Below, piece after piece: positions 1 through 7,629 of a stretch of 64,000 nt of DNA; the first letter of the stretch is position 1, and each line of letters starts with the position of its first letter. The stretch is taken from the NCBI GenBank assembly GCA_964499865.1, contig CAZCPY010000002.1, positions 1 to 64,000 on the forward strand. The letters run 5' to 3'. A program made the translations under genes and the position numbers. The notes below the pieces were generated by a model. The model did no database searches and was not told the DNA's origin. It saw only the letters and a program-made list of their open reading frames with translations. This stretch comes from JANOGU01 sp964499865. Lineage in GTDB: Bacteria; Pseudomonadota; Alphaproteobacteria; Rhodobacterales; Rhodobacteraceae.

Positions 1-2
1 TG

Positions 3-314
3 ATGGCGCGGGCGGCGGTGCCCAAGGCGGCGCTGCTGGCGCGGACCGGGGACCGCGCGGGCGGGGTGGCGTTCGCGGGCGTTTCGGGCGCTGTGGCGGG
101 CCTGCACGCCCTGACGGTGCCGCCGGCGCGGCGGCGGCAGGGCACGGGGCGGGCGCTGATGCGGGCGGCGGCGGCCTGGGCGGCGGGGCAGGGGGCCGAG
201 GTGCTGGCGCTGGCCGTCACCCGCGGCAACGCGCCGGCGCGGCGGCTTTACGATGCGCTGGGGATGACGGTGGTGGGCCACTACCACTATCGCACCCGCC
301 CGGCGGGGGCCTGA
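3..314 (+). CDS. GNAT-family N-acetyltransferase, C-terminal part (cut by window edge)
   Basis: This is the C-terminal half of a GCN5-related N-acetyltransferase, which moves an acetyl group from acetyl-CoA to an unknown amine. The 103 visible residues hold the acetyl-CoA pyrophosphate loop (RRQGTGRA, residues 44-51) after the beta strand AGLHALTVPP, and the closing motif NAPARRLYDALGM (76-88). Family members are usually 150-250 residues. Half the fold is missing and the frame is still open at base 1, so the true start lies outside the window and the ATG at base 3 is probably internal. The next gene starts 6 bases after the stop, so the two may be co-transcribed. The substrate cannot be deduced. 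Confidence 0.75.
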   Translation: MARAAVPKAALLARTGDRAGGVAFAGVSGAVAGLHALTVPPARRRQGTGRALMRAAAAWAAGQGAEVLALAVTRGNAPARRLYDALGMTVVGHYHYRTRPAGA

Positions 315-319
315 CGCCG

Positions 320-1213
320 GTGCGCCGCTTCGCCCTCCTGCTGGCGCTGGCGGCCTGGCCTGCCCTGGCCTTCACCCCCGTCTTCGAGGTGCCCGCCACG
401 CAGACCGGCTCCGAGGTCGCCGACCCCGGCGACTACGCCCTGCCGACGGCGCCCTGGGACGGCGCGACTGTGCCCGCACGGCGGCTGGAAGGGCGGGTGG
501 AACGCCGCGCCTGGCGGCTGGACGCGCCGGGGGTCACCACGCTGGCCATCCTGACCCCGCTCAAGGCGCAGCTCGCGGCGCAGGGCTACGCGCTGGTGCT
601 GGACTGCGCGGCAGCGGACTGCGGCGGCTTCGACTTCCGTTTCGCCACGCCTGTGCTGCCGGAACCCGACATGCATGTCGATCTGGCCGACTACCGCTTT
701 GTCTCGGCCCAGGCGCCGGACGGCCGCGCGGTGGGGCTGATCGTCAGCCGGTCGTCGGTGGCGGGATTCGTGCAGGTGACCAGCGTCTCGGCGGCTGGCG
801 CGGCGCCGCCGGCGGCGCCCGTGGCGCCGGTCGCAGACCCCGCGCTGGCCGCGGCGCTGGCGCGCGACGGCTGGGCGGTGCTGGGCGGTCTGGTCTTTGC
901 CTCGGGCAGCGCCGACCTTGAGACAGGCGACTACGCCTCGCTGGCCGCGCTGGCCGCCTGGCTGGCCGCGGACCCCGCGCGCCGCGTCACGCTGGTGGGC
1001 CATACCGATGCCGCGGGCGCGCTGGCGGCCAACATCGACCTGTCGCGCCGCCGGGCCGAGGCCGTGCGCGCCCGCCTGTTGCAGGCAGGCGGCGTGGCGC
1101 CCGCGCAGGTCGCGGCGGAAGGGGCGGGCTACCTCGCCCCCCGCGCGCCCAACACCACGCCCGAAGGCCGCGCGGCGAACCGGCGGGTCGAGGTGGTGGT
1201 CACGCCGGACTGA
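320..1213 (+). CDS. OmpA-family outer-membrane or periplasmic protein
   Basis: A 297-residue exported protein starting with GTG. Residues 1-17 form a signal peptide ending in WPALA. Residues 20-155 are a domain I do not recognise, with a closely spaced Cys pair (C96, C101). A proline/alanine linker (about 160-173) leads to a C-terminal OmpA-like peptidoglycan-binding domain (190-297). That domain keeps GHTDAAG (227-233), N238 with DLSRRRAE, and the closing NRRVEV (287-292), the residues that hold diaminopimelate in the family. It probably ties the envelope to the cell wall. It follows the GNAT gene closely and converges on the LysR gene, 12 bases away. Confidence 0.8.
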   Translation: MRRFALLLALAAWPALAFTPVFEVPATQTGSEVADPGDYALPTAPWDGATVPARRLEGRVERRAWRLDAPGVTTLAILTPLKAQLAAQGYALVLDCAAADCGGFDFRFATPVLPEPDMHVDLADYRFVSAQAPDGRAVGLIVSRSSVAGFVQVTSVSAAGAAPPAAPVAPVADPALAAALARDGWAVLGGLVFASGSADLETGDYASLAALAAWLAADPARRVTLVGHTDAAGALAANIDLSRRRAEAVRARLLQAGGVAPAQVAAEGAGYLAPRAPNTTPEGRAANRRVEVVVTPD

Positions 1214-1225
1214 AGCCGCCCCGGG

Positions 1226-2131
1226 TCACCAGTTGTCGGGCCCCTTGTCCACGAACCTGCGGCACAGGAAGTCGATGAAGGCGCGCACCTTGGGCTGGGT
1301 GAACCGGCCCGGCGGATAGACCGCGTAGATGCCCAGCACCTCGACCGGCAGGCCGGGGATCGCCTCTTCCACCTGCCCCGCCCGCATCGCCTCGGCGTAC
1401 AGGAACGACGGCAGGTAGGCGATGCCCAGCCCCGCGATGGCGGCGTTCAGGAGCGACTGGCCGTCGTTGACCGTCAGCCAGCCCGAGGTGCGGATCTGCC
1501 GCTTTTCGCCCGACGGCGTGGGCACCTTCCAGACATTGCCGTTGGCCTGGTTGGAATAGTGCAAGAGCTTGTGCTCGTTCAGGTCGTCGACCCGCATCGG
1601 CCGCCCGAACTTCTGGAAATAGGACGGCGAGGCGATCATCCGCTTGGCCGTCTCGGTCAGCTTGCGGGCGCGCAGCGAGCTGTCCTCCAGTTCTCCGACC
1701 CGGATGGCCAGGTCGAAGCCTTCGCTGATCAGCTCCACATAGCGGTTGTTCAGCACCATGTTGACGGTGATGTCGGGAAACTCCAGCAGGAAGTCGCCGA
1801 GGATGGGGGACAGAAGGTTCACCCCGAAGTCGGTGGCCACGCTGATGCGCAGAAGGCCCGAGGGCGCGGACTGCATCGAGGTCACCAGCGCATCCGCCTC
1901 GCCCGCGTCGTTCAGCACGCGGCGGGCGCGGTCGTAGTAGGCCAGGCCGATTTCCGTCGGCGACACGCGGCGCGTGGTGCGGTTCAGCAGCCGCGCGCCC
2001 AGACGGGCCTCCAGTGCCGAGACGTGCTTGGACACGGCGGATTTGGAAATCCCCATCTTCTTGGCAGCGTCGGTAAAGCCGCCCTGGTCAACGACCGTGG
2101 CAAAGGCCTCCATCTCCGTCAGTCGGTCCAT
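1226..2131 (-). CDS. LysR-family transcriptional regulator
   Basis: A 301-residue LysR-type regulator. The N-terminal winged helix-turn-helix (about 1-60) contains FTDAAKKMGISKSAVSKHVS and ends in LLNRTTRRVSPTEIG. The rest is the periplasmic-binding-protein-like effector domain. The style (LLNRTTRRVS, then YDRARRVL) fits the large DmlR/CrgA-like subgroup. The ATG at 2131 is chosen because the open frame upstream is proline/arginine-rich and unlike a protein, while MDRLTEMEAF is the usual start. No target gene is adjacent in divergent orientation except the EF-hand protein, 342 bases away. The effector is unknown. Confidence 0.88.
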   Translation of the reverse strand: MDRLTEMEAFATVVDQGGFTDAAKKMGISKSAVSKHVSALEARLGARLLNRTTRRVSPTEIGLAYYDRARRVLNDAGEADALVTSMQSAPSGLLRISVATDFGVNLLSPILGDFLLEFPDITVNMVLNNRYVELISEGFDLAIRVGELEDSSLRARKLTETAKRMIASPSYFQKFGRPMRVDDLNEHKLLHYSNQANGNVWKVPTPSGEKRQIRTSGWLTVNDGQSLLNAAIAGLGIAYLPSFLYAEAMRAGQVEEAIPGLPVEVLGIYAVYPPGRFTQPKVRAFIDFLCRRFVDKGPDNW

Positions 2132-2473
2132 GCGTATCCCCAGGTGCCGGTGCCCCCACCGTGCAGGGTCTGTCCTGCCGGGGGAATCGGGCGGGAAAGC
2201 GGCGTCCCGGCGACAAGTCCGGGGAATTCCGCCGGATCGTCGGAATTGCGGAAACAGCGGGCACGTCGGCGGAGGGCCTGCGTGCGGCGGCCGCTGGGTC
2301 GGCGGAGAAAGGGTCATCCGCGCCCGCCCGGCGGAATGGCGGCGGGTCGCGGGGCCGGTTTCGGCGGGCTTCGGGCAGGCCCGGGGCCCCGGTCTGGCGC
2401 CCCGGGGGCCCCGTCGCTAGGCCCGAGGCGCGGGGCCGCCCCAAGGCCCCGCCTGACAGCAAGGAGACCGACG
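2132..2473. other. Gene-free divergent spacer between lysR-type gene and EF-hand gene
   Basis: 342 bases with no convincing gene. Open frames exist on both strands but their translations are low-complexity Pro/Arg/Gly. The part at 2380-2455 is very GC-rich, with runs such as GCCCCGGGGGCCCC that could fold. Promoters for both flanking genes must lie here, but I see no clear -35/-10 pair. A good ribosome site AAGGAG (2461-2466) serves the downstream gene. Confidence 0.5.
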
Positions 2474-2716
2474 ATGACCCCGACCAAGCTTGCCCCGATG
2501 ATCCTCGCGCTGGCCACGGGTGCCGCACTTGCGCAGGACGCGACGCTGCCGGATGCCAACGGCGACGGCGTCTGGTCGCTGGAGGAGTTGCAGGCCTCGG
2601 TGCCGGACCTGACGGCCGAGACCTTCGCCGCCATCGATGCCGATGCCGACGGCTCGGTCGATGCGACCGAACTGGCCGCCGCGATCGAGGCCGGCACGAT
2701 CACCCCCGCCACCTGA
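2474..2716 (+). CDS. Small secreted EF-hand protein
   Basis: An 80-residue protein with a signal peptide (1-20, ending GAALA) and two canonical 12-residue EF-hand calcium loops: DANGDGVWSLEE (27-38) and DADADGSVDATE (55-66). Both have acidic residues at loop positions 1, 3, 5 and 12 and glycine at 6, so calcium binding is likely. The mature protein is only about 60 residues, one EF-hand pair. The ATG at 2474 has AAGGAG 7 bases upstream. A frame on the same strand is open well before it but lacks coding character. Such small periplasmic EF-hand proteins are common in this family and their function is unknown. The scaffold gap begins 35 bases after the stop. Confidence 0.8.
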   Translation: MTPTKLAPMILALATGAALAQDATLPDANGDGVWSLEELQASVPDLTAETFAAIDADADGSVDATELAAAIEAGTITPAT

Positions 2717-2751
2717 CGGGGGCAAGGGACCGGCGCGCGGGTCCCCCCGCC

Positions 2752-2761
2752 NNNNNNNNNN
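2752..2761. other. Assembly gap (10 N)
   Basis: Ten undefined bases join two contigs. The real gap length is unknown, and the 5' context of the following FMN-binding protein gene is therefore uncertain. Confidence 0.99.
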
Positions 2762-2819
2762 GCGTTACCGTCGCCGTGCCATGGTGGCCGCCTCGCGCCA
2801 TCCCGCCGCCGGGGGTCCC

Positions 2820-4451
2820 ATGCCGTTCCTGCGCCATGCCTTCGAGCTGCGGTTCCTGCCGCTGACCGCCGCGATCCTGCTGTGCCTGGTCTTTGCGGCG
2901 CTCGCCGCCGCCCTGCCGGGCACGCGCGGGCTGTGGCTGGTGCTGATGGTGCTGGCGGCTGCGGTCACGGCGCGCGGGCTGATCGACCTGACGCAGACCC
3001 GCCACGCGATCCTGCGCAACTACCCGCTGACCGCGCATCTGCGGTTCTTGCTTGAAAAGATCCGTCCCGAGATCCGGCAGTACTTCCTGGAAGGCGAAAA
3101 GGACGGCATGCCGTTTCCGCGCGACAAGCGCGCCATCGTCTACCAGCGCGCCAAGAAGGAGCTCGACAAGCGCCCCTTCGGCACGATGTACGACGTCTAC
3201 GGCGAAAGCTACGAATGGCTGCACCATTCGCTGGCCCCGGCCGAGACGCAGCCGCCCGAGGCGATGCGCACCGCCGTGGGCGCGGACGGCACGCGCCGGC
3301 CGGTGTCGCTGTCGCTTCTGAACATCTCGGCCATGAGCTACGGGGCGCTTTCGGCCAACGCGATCCGGGCGCTGAACCGCGGCGCCAAGATCGGGGGCTT
3401 TGCGCATGACACGGGCGAAGGCGGCATCTCGCCCTATCACCGCGAGGCGGGGGGCGACCTGATCTGGGAACTGGGCTCGGGCTATTTCGGCGCCCGCGGG
3501 GCGGATGGCGGGTTCGACCCGGTGCGCTTTGCCGAGACCGCGTCCGACCCGCAGGTCAGGATGGTGGAGCTTAAGCTGTCGCAGGGCGCCAAGCCCGGGC
3601 ACGGGGGCGTCCTGCCCGCGGCCAAGGTCACCGAAGAGATCAGCCGCATCCGCGGCGTGCCGATGGGGCAGGACTGCGTCTCTCCGGCGCGGCACGCGGC
3701 CTTTTCCACGCCCCGGGGCCTGCTGGAATTCGTCGCGCTGATGCGCGAATCCTCGGGCGGCAAGCCCGCGGGGTTCAAGCTGTGCATCGGCCATCCCTGG
3801 GAGTTCATGGCGATCTGCAAGGCGATGCTGGACACCGGGATCACCCCCGACTTCATCGTCATCGACGGCAAGGAAGGCGGCACCGGCGCCGCGCCGTCCG
3901 AATTCATGGACCACATCGGCATGCCGCTGCGCGACGGGCTGACCTTCGCCCACAACGCGCTGGTGGGCGTGGGCCTGCGCGACCGGATCAGGATCGGCGC
4001 CTCCGGCAAGATCATCACCGGCTTCGACATGGCCCGCGTGATGGCGCTGGGGGCCGACTGGTGCAACGCCGCACGCGGCTTCATGTTCGCGGTCGGCTGC
4101 ATCCAGGCCCAGGCCTGCCATACCGGCCACTGCCCGACCGGCGTGACCAGCCCCGACCCGCTGCGCCAGCGCGCGATCCACGTGCCCGACAAGGCCGAGC
4201 GGGTGGCGAACTTCCACCGCCACACGCTGCAGGCGCTGTCCGAACTGGTGGCGGCGGCGGGGCTGGCGCGCCCGGCCGACCTGCGGCCATGGCACTTCCT
4301 GCGCCGCGTCACCGCCGACACGGTGCAGACCTACGCCGAACACTACCGCCAGCTTTTGCCCCGCCAGCTTCTGGACGACCCCGCCGGCACCGGCCGGTTC
4401 GCCGCGCCCTGGGCGCAGGCCAGCGCCGACAGCTTCGCCCGCGCGGGCTGA
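2820..4451 (+). CDS. FMN-binding glutamate-synthase-family protein (membrane-anchored)
   Basis: A 543-residue protein related to the FMN/synthase domain of glutamate synthase but without the glutaminase and FAD domains. Residues 12-54 form two membrane helices. The TIM-barrel motifs are present: ISAMSYGALS (169-178), DTGEGGISPYH (197-207), AKPGHGGVLP (257-266) and DGKEGGTGAAPSEF (349-362). C427, C433 and C438 reproduce the C-x5-C-x4-C 3Fe-4S site of GOGAT. It is probably an FMN/Fe-S oxidoreductase on the membrane; the substrate in this stand-alone family is not established. I chose ATG 2820; ATG 2781 would add 13 residues, and the N gap just upstream prevents a firm choice. It is unrelated in position to the real gltB at 25.8 kb. 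Confidence 0.82.
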   Translation: MPFLRHAFELRFLPLTAAILLCLVFAALAAALPGTRGLWLVLMVLAAAVTARGLIDLTQTRHAILRNYPLTAHLRFLLEKIRPEIRQYFLEGEKDGMPFPRDKRAIVYQRAKKELDKRPFGTMYDVYGESYEWLHHSLAPAETQPPEAMRTAVGADGTRRPVSLSLLNISAMSYGALSANAIRALNRGAKIGGFAHDTGEGGISPYHREAGGDLIWELGSGYFGARGADGGFDPVRFAETASDPQVRMVELKLSQGAKPGHGGVLPAAKVTEEISRIRGVPMGQDCVSPARHAAFSTPRGLLEFVALMRESSGGKPAGFKLCIGHPWEFMAICKAMLDTGITPDFIVIDGKEGGTGAAPSEFMDHIGMPLRDGLTFAHNALVGVGLRDRIRIGASGKIITGFDMARVMALGADWCNAARGFMFAVGCIQAQACHTGHCPTGVTSPDPLRQRAIHVPDKAERVANFHRHTLQALSELVAAAGLARPADLRPWHFLRRVTADTVQTYAEHYRQLLPRQLLDDPAGTGRFAAPWAQASADSFARAG

Positions 4452-4499
4452 CCGGCGCCGCGCGGGGCCGTCGCGCAGCGTCCCCTTCCCCCCTGCCCG

Positions 4500-4595
4500 C
4501 GCCACGAGGGGGGGTAAGGGCAGGCATCCGGGTCGACGCCGGCGCACCTCGGCGCACCACGGCGGCGGCGCGCGCTTCTCTCCCCCCTCGTGGCG
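4500..4595. repeat. 14-bp inverted repeat in spacer
   Basis: The arms CGCCACGAGGGGGG (4500-4513) and its exact reverse complement (4582-4595) flank a 68-base loop, between the FMN-binding protein gene and the SDR gene. A smaller nested pair, CCTGCCC...GGGCAGG, surrounds the left arm. There is no T tract, so it does not look like a simple terminator. It may be a degenerate interspersed element. Confidence 0.5.
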
Positions 4596-4712
4596 GAGGC
4601 AGAGGGTGGCGGGCCGCCCGTCGCGTGCCGAAGCTTCGCGGTCGGGACGGCCCGCGTCGCCGTCGCCGCGGGCTTGCCGTGGCGACGGGCGGCGGGCATG
4701 GTCCGGCCCAGG

Positions 4713-5549
4713 ATGACCGGCACGCTGCTTTCCCTCGGACATGGCTATACCGCGCAGGCGCTGGCGCGTCTGCTGCTGCCGACGGGCTGGCGCATCATCG
4801 GCACCACGCGCACACCCGGCCACCTCGCGGCATTGCAGGCGCAGGGGGTCGAGGCGCATCCCTGGCCGGGCAGCGACCTCGGGCCCCTGCTGGCGCGGGC
4901 GACGCATGTGCTGTCCTCGATCGCCCCGGGCCCGCAGGGCGACCCCGTCGTCCCCGCCCTCGGTGACCTGCCTTCCGCGGTCTGGGCGGGCTATCTTTCC
5001 ACCACCGCCGTCTACGGCGACCACGGCGGCGGCTGGGTCGACGAGGACACGCCCCTGGCGCCCGGCACCGAGCGCGGGCGCTGGCGGGTGGCGGCGGAAC
5101 GCCAGTGGCAGGCGACCGGCCTTCCGCTGCACGTCTTCCGCCTGGCGGGCATCTACGGCCCCGGCCGCGGCCCCTTCGCCAAGGTGCGCGACGGGACGGC
5201 GCGGCGCATCGTCAAGCCGGGGCAGGTGTTCAGCCGCATCCATGTGGAGGACATCGCGCAGGCCCTGGCGGCCTCGATGGCGCGCCCCTTGCCCGGCGCG
5301 GTGTGGAACCTCTGCGACGACGACCCCGCCCCGCCGCAGGACGTGATCGGCCATGCGGCCACGCTGCTGGGCCTGCCCCTGCCGCCCGAGGAAGCCTTCG
5401 ACCCCGCCGCGATGACGCCGATGGCGGCGAGCTTCTATGCCGAGAACAAGCGCGTGCGGAACGACCGCATCAAGCGCGACCTCGGCCTGCGCCTTCGGTT
5501 CCCGACCTACCGAGAGGGGCTGGCGGCGCTGCTTGCGGCGGGGGACTGA
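4713..5549 (+). CDS. NAD(P)-binding SDR/epimerase-like protein (YeeZ-like)
   Basis: A 278-residue extended short-chain dehydrogenase-like protein. The nucleotide-binding turn is SLGHGYTAQ near residues 7-15, which is the variant seen in YeeZ-like proteins. STTAVYGDHGGGWVDE follows in the middle, with a tyrosine in the usual catalytic place but no standard YxxxK. The motif FRLAGIYGPGRGP is typical of extended SDRs. The ATG at 4713 is used because it begins the Rossmann strand directly; an ATG at 4698 would add five residues. The substrate is unknown. It converges on the Mrr gene, 21 bases away. Confidence 0.75.
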   Translation: MTGTLLSLGHGYTAQALARLLLPTGWRIIGTTRTPGHLAALQAQGVEAHPWPGSDLGPLLARATHVLSSIAPGPQGDPVVPALGDLPSAVWAGYLSTTAVYGDHGGGWVDEDTPLAPGTERGRWRVAAERQWQATGLPLHVFRLAGIYGPGRGPFAKVRDGTARRIVKPGQVFSRIHVEDIAQALAASMARPLPGAVWNLCDDDPAPPQDVIGHAATLLGLPLPPEEAFDPAAMTPMAASFYAENKRVRNDRIKRDLGLRLRFPTYREGLAALLAAGD

Positions 5550-5570
5550 AGGCCCCGCACGCAAGGCGCC

Positions 5571-6521
5571 TTAGTCCTCAAGGTAATCGGCATCCAAAGC
5601 GGCGATCTCGATCCGCTGGCGAACCCGCACGCCGACCCGGTGGCGGATCATGCGGCGAGCCAGTTCCGCGCCGTCGATCAGCACGATCCGGTGCTGCACG
5701 CGCCGCAGATAGTCCCGCGCATCGGCAGAGAATCCTGCCGAGGTAACGAATACGCCTTTCGTTGCGCCTTCGCCGGTCAGGCTGCCCACGAACTGCTGGA
5801 TGTCAGGGCGACCGACCTTGCGGTCCGGCGCAAAGCGCTTGGCCTGGACATAAACGGCGTCCAGCCCGAGGGCATCTTCATAGATAATCCCGTCAATCCC
5901 GCCGTCACCGGTCGCCGGAGTCAAGCTGCGCGTGCCCGACGTGCCGCTGCCGTATCCCATCGCCGAAAGCACATCGAGAACCAGCCTTTCGAATCGGAGC
6001 GGGTCCATCCGATGGATGATCTCGAGAAGATCGGCGGCAAGCGCCGCTTCGATTTCGGCGGCGGCTTGTGCGATCAGTTCTTCTGGTGGCGCTGTGGGTG
6101 GGTGGTCTGCCAGAGCCGCAGTGGTCTCTGTCCCGGGTTTTTCATCACCGGCAGAGGTCCCGGTGCGCGCCTGTCGGGCTACCACGAGCCAAGCCCGAAA
6201 CTCGGCCGACACCTTCCGCAGAAACTGATTGTCAATCCGCGCTGGTTTTCCGTCCAGAATCTTTCGCCCCTGGTCGGTGATCTGATGGACCCCGCGTTTT
6301 GGCGAGGCGATCAATCCAGCCTTGGAAAGGTAAGTACGCGCCCAGTGCGCCCTGCTTGACAACACGGTCGTCGATCCCGACGGCAGAAGTTCCCGCGCTT
6401 CGGCATCTGTGATTGCGAACTCATCCTGTATTGCGCCCAGGCACTCTCTGACGGACGTCGCACCCTGGCCAAAGGCACGAAGGACAGGCAGCATCAGGGT
6501 CTCATAGTCTGGAACCGTCAT
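5571..6521 (-). CDS. mrr: Mrr-type restriction endonuclease (type IV, modification-dependent)
   Basis: A 316-residue Mrr homologue, close to the length of the E. coli protein. An N-terminal winged-helix domain (about 1-95, starting MTVPDYETLMLPVLRAF) recognises DNA. A C-terminal PD-(D/E)xK nuclease domain holds GDGGIDGII (205-213, with D206) and YVQAKRF (224-230, with Q226 and K228), which match the Mrr catalytic core. Family members cut foreign DNA carrying methylated bases. No methyltransferase or other restriction subunit is adjacent. The gene has visibly more A/T and less third-position G/C than its neighbours, suggesting recent acquisition. It sits alone between an SDR gene and a glycosyltransferase gene. 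Confidence 0.88.
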   Translation of the reverse strand: MTVPDYETLMLPVLRAFGQGATSVRECLGAIQDEFAITDAEARELLPSGSTTVLSSRAHWARTYLSKAGLIASPKRGVHQITDQGRKILDGKPARIDNQFLRKVSAEFRAWLVVARQARTGTSAGDEKPGTETTAALADHPPTAPPEELIAQAAAEIEAALAADLLEIIHRMDPLRFERLVLDVLSAMGYGSGTSGTRSLTPATGDGGIDGIIYEDALGLDAVYVQAKRFAPDRKVGRPDIQQFVGSLTGEGATKGVFVTSAGFSADARDYLRRVQHRIVLIDGAELARRMIRHRVGVRVRQRIEIAALDADYLED

Positions 6522-6542
6522 CGCGACCTCGTTTCCGAAAGC

Positions 6543-7577
6543 CTAGCCGGACGCGTCCGCCCCGGGCAAGGCTAACGCCCCCCTCGCCCGGGGGGACGCG
6601 TAAAGGAACCCCTCGTCCACCAGCGCCTCGGCCCCCCTCCAGCGGAGGGGGGCCTTGGGCGCGATGGCGACGACACCGGCAGCCAGCCGCCGCGCGTCCT
6701 CGCCGTGGTCCCACAGCCCCTGCGCGACCGAGGCCGCGTCGCGCGCCCGCCAGTCGCCCGCCAGCTTGTAGTGCCGCAGGCACAGGGTGACGTCGGCCAC
6801 CGTCACGCCGCTGGCGCAATGGGGGTGTGTCATCAGCCGCGCGCCGGGGGAATTCCTGACCAGCGAATGCTTGGACAGGAAGGGCTGCTCGCCGAAGACC
6901 TCGGCGCGCAGGCCCCCGGCCTTGAGCGTCAGGGCAGGGTCCAGAAGGCGGTTGTCCTTGAGGAAGAAGGAAAACCCGATCCGGTCGGCGTCGTGGTAGG
7001 GCAGGCTTTCCACCGCCGAAAGCGCGTAGTGCCTGGCCCCCGCGACAGCCTGTTCATAGCCGCCCTTCGCACCGGCAGGGTCGTAAAGGTCCAGCATCTG
7101 CCCGACCATCGCCGTGGCCCCGATGCCCTCAAGGTAGGGGATCAGGCGGCCAAGGGGCTGCGGGCCCGCAAAGGGCACCTCGGCCATCTCGTCGGCGTCG
7201 GCGAACAGCACCCAGCCGCCGCGGAAGGTCCGCTGCGCGGCCAGCGTCCGCATCAGGCTTTCGTGGCGGCGGGCGGGCTGCGTGTTCCGCAGCACCGTCA
7301 CCCGGTCGAACCCCGCGGCGATGTCGGGCGTCGCGTCCGCCGAGCCGTTGTCGAGGATGACCACATGGTCCACCCCCATCGCGAGGTGGTGCCGCAGGAA
7401 GCCTTCCGCGAACCAGGCCGCGTCCTTCATCAGGCAGACGACGCCCACCCCCAGGTCGCCCAGGTCCACCCGCGCGGGCCCGTGCAGCACCCGGAACGCC
7501 CCGGCCACCGCCGCGCGGTCGCGCGCGGCATCCACCCGGCGGCGGACCGCACTGGCGATGCGGCGCAGGGGGGTCAC
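6543..7577 (-). CDS. Glycosyltransferase family 2 (Glyco_tranf_2_4 type)
   Basis: A 344-residue GT-A fold transferase. The N-terminal core has KDAAWFAEGFLRHHLAMGVD (51-70) followed by HVVILDNGSADAT, and the metal-binding FADADE (125-130) provides the DxD motif. LMTHPHC and ALRHYK-like segments follow in the C-terminal half. Acceptor and sugar are unknown. It starts with GTG. It resembles the transferase at 55860-56873 in organisation, so both may serve exported polysaccharide or lipid-linked glycan. It lies between mrr and dxs on the same strand as both. Confidence 0.82.
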   Translation of the reverse strand: MTPLRRIASAVRRRVDAARDRAAVAGAFRVLHGPARVDLGDLGVGVVCLMKDAAWFAEGFLRHHLAMGVDHVVILDNGSADATPDIAAGFDRVTVLRNTQPARRHESLMRTLAAQRTFRGGWVLFADADEMAEVPFAGPQPLGRLIPYLEGIGATAMVGQMLDLYDPAGAKGGYEQAVAGARHYALSAVESLPYHDADRIGFSFFLKDNRLLDPALTLKAGGLRAEVFGEQPFLSKHSLVRNSPGARLMTHPHCASGVTVADVTLCLRHYKLAGDWRARDAASVAQGLWDHGEDARRLAAGVVAIAPKAPLRWRGAEALVDEGFLYASPRARGALALPGADASG

Positions 7578-7593
7578 CCGGGCAAATCCCGGC

Positions 7594-7614
7594 GCAGGGT
7601 GCCTGCTTGCACGC
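7594..7614 (+). repeat. REP-like element, copy A
   Basis: A 21-base segment between the glycosyltransferase start and the dxs stop, containing AGGGTGCCTGCTTGCACGC. The same 21 bases occur exactly at 16778-16798. The inner TGC-N-GCA parts make it partly self-complementary. Confidence 0.6.
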
Positions 7615-7629
7615 CCCGTCCGCGCCGCC

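Noticed and set aside
2820..4451. Annotation as a second glutamate synthase subunit
   Set aside because: It lacks the glutaminase and FAD domains and has membrane helices; a true gltB and gltD are present at 25.8-33.3 kb.
2700..5564. A 954-codon open frame on the minus strand across the N gap
   Set aside because: It crosses the undefined bases and is antisense to two recognisable genes; the composition is Arg/Gly/Pro-rich and not protein-like.
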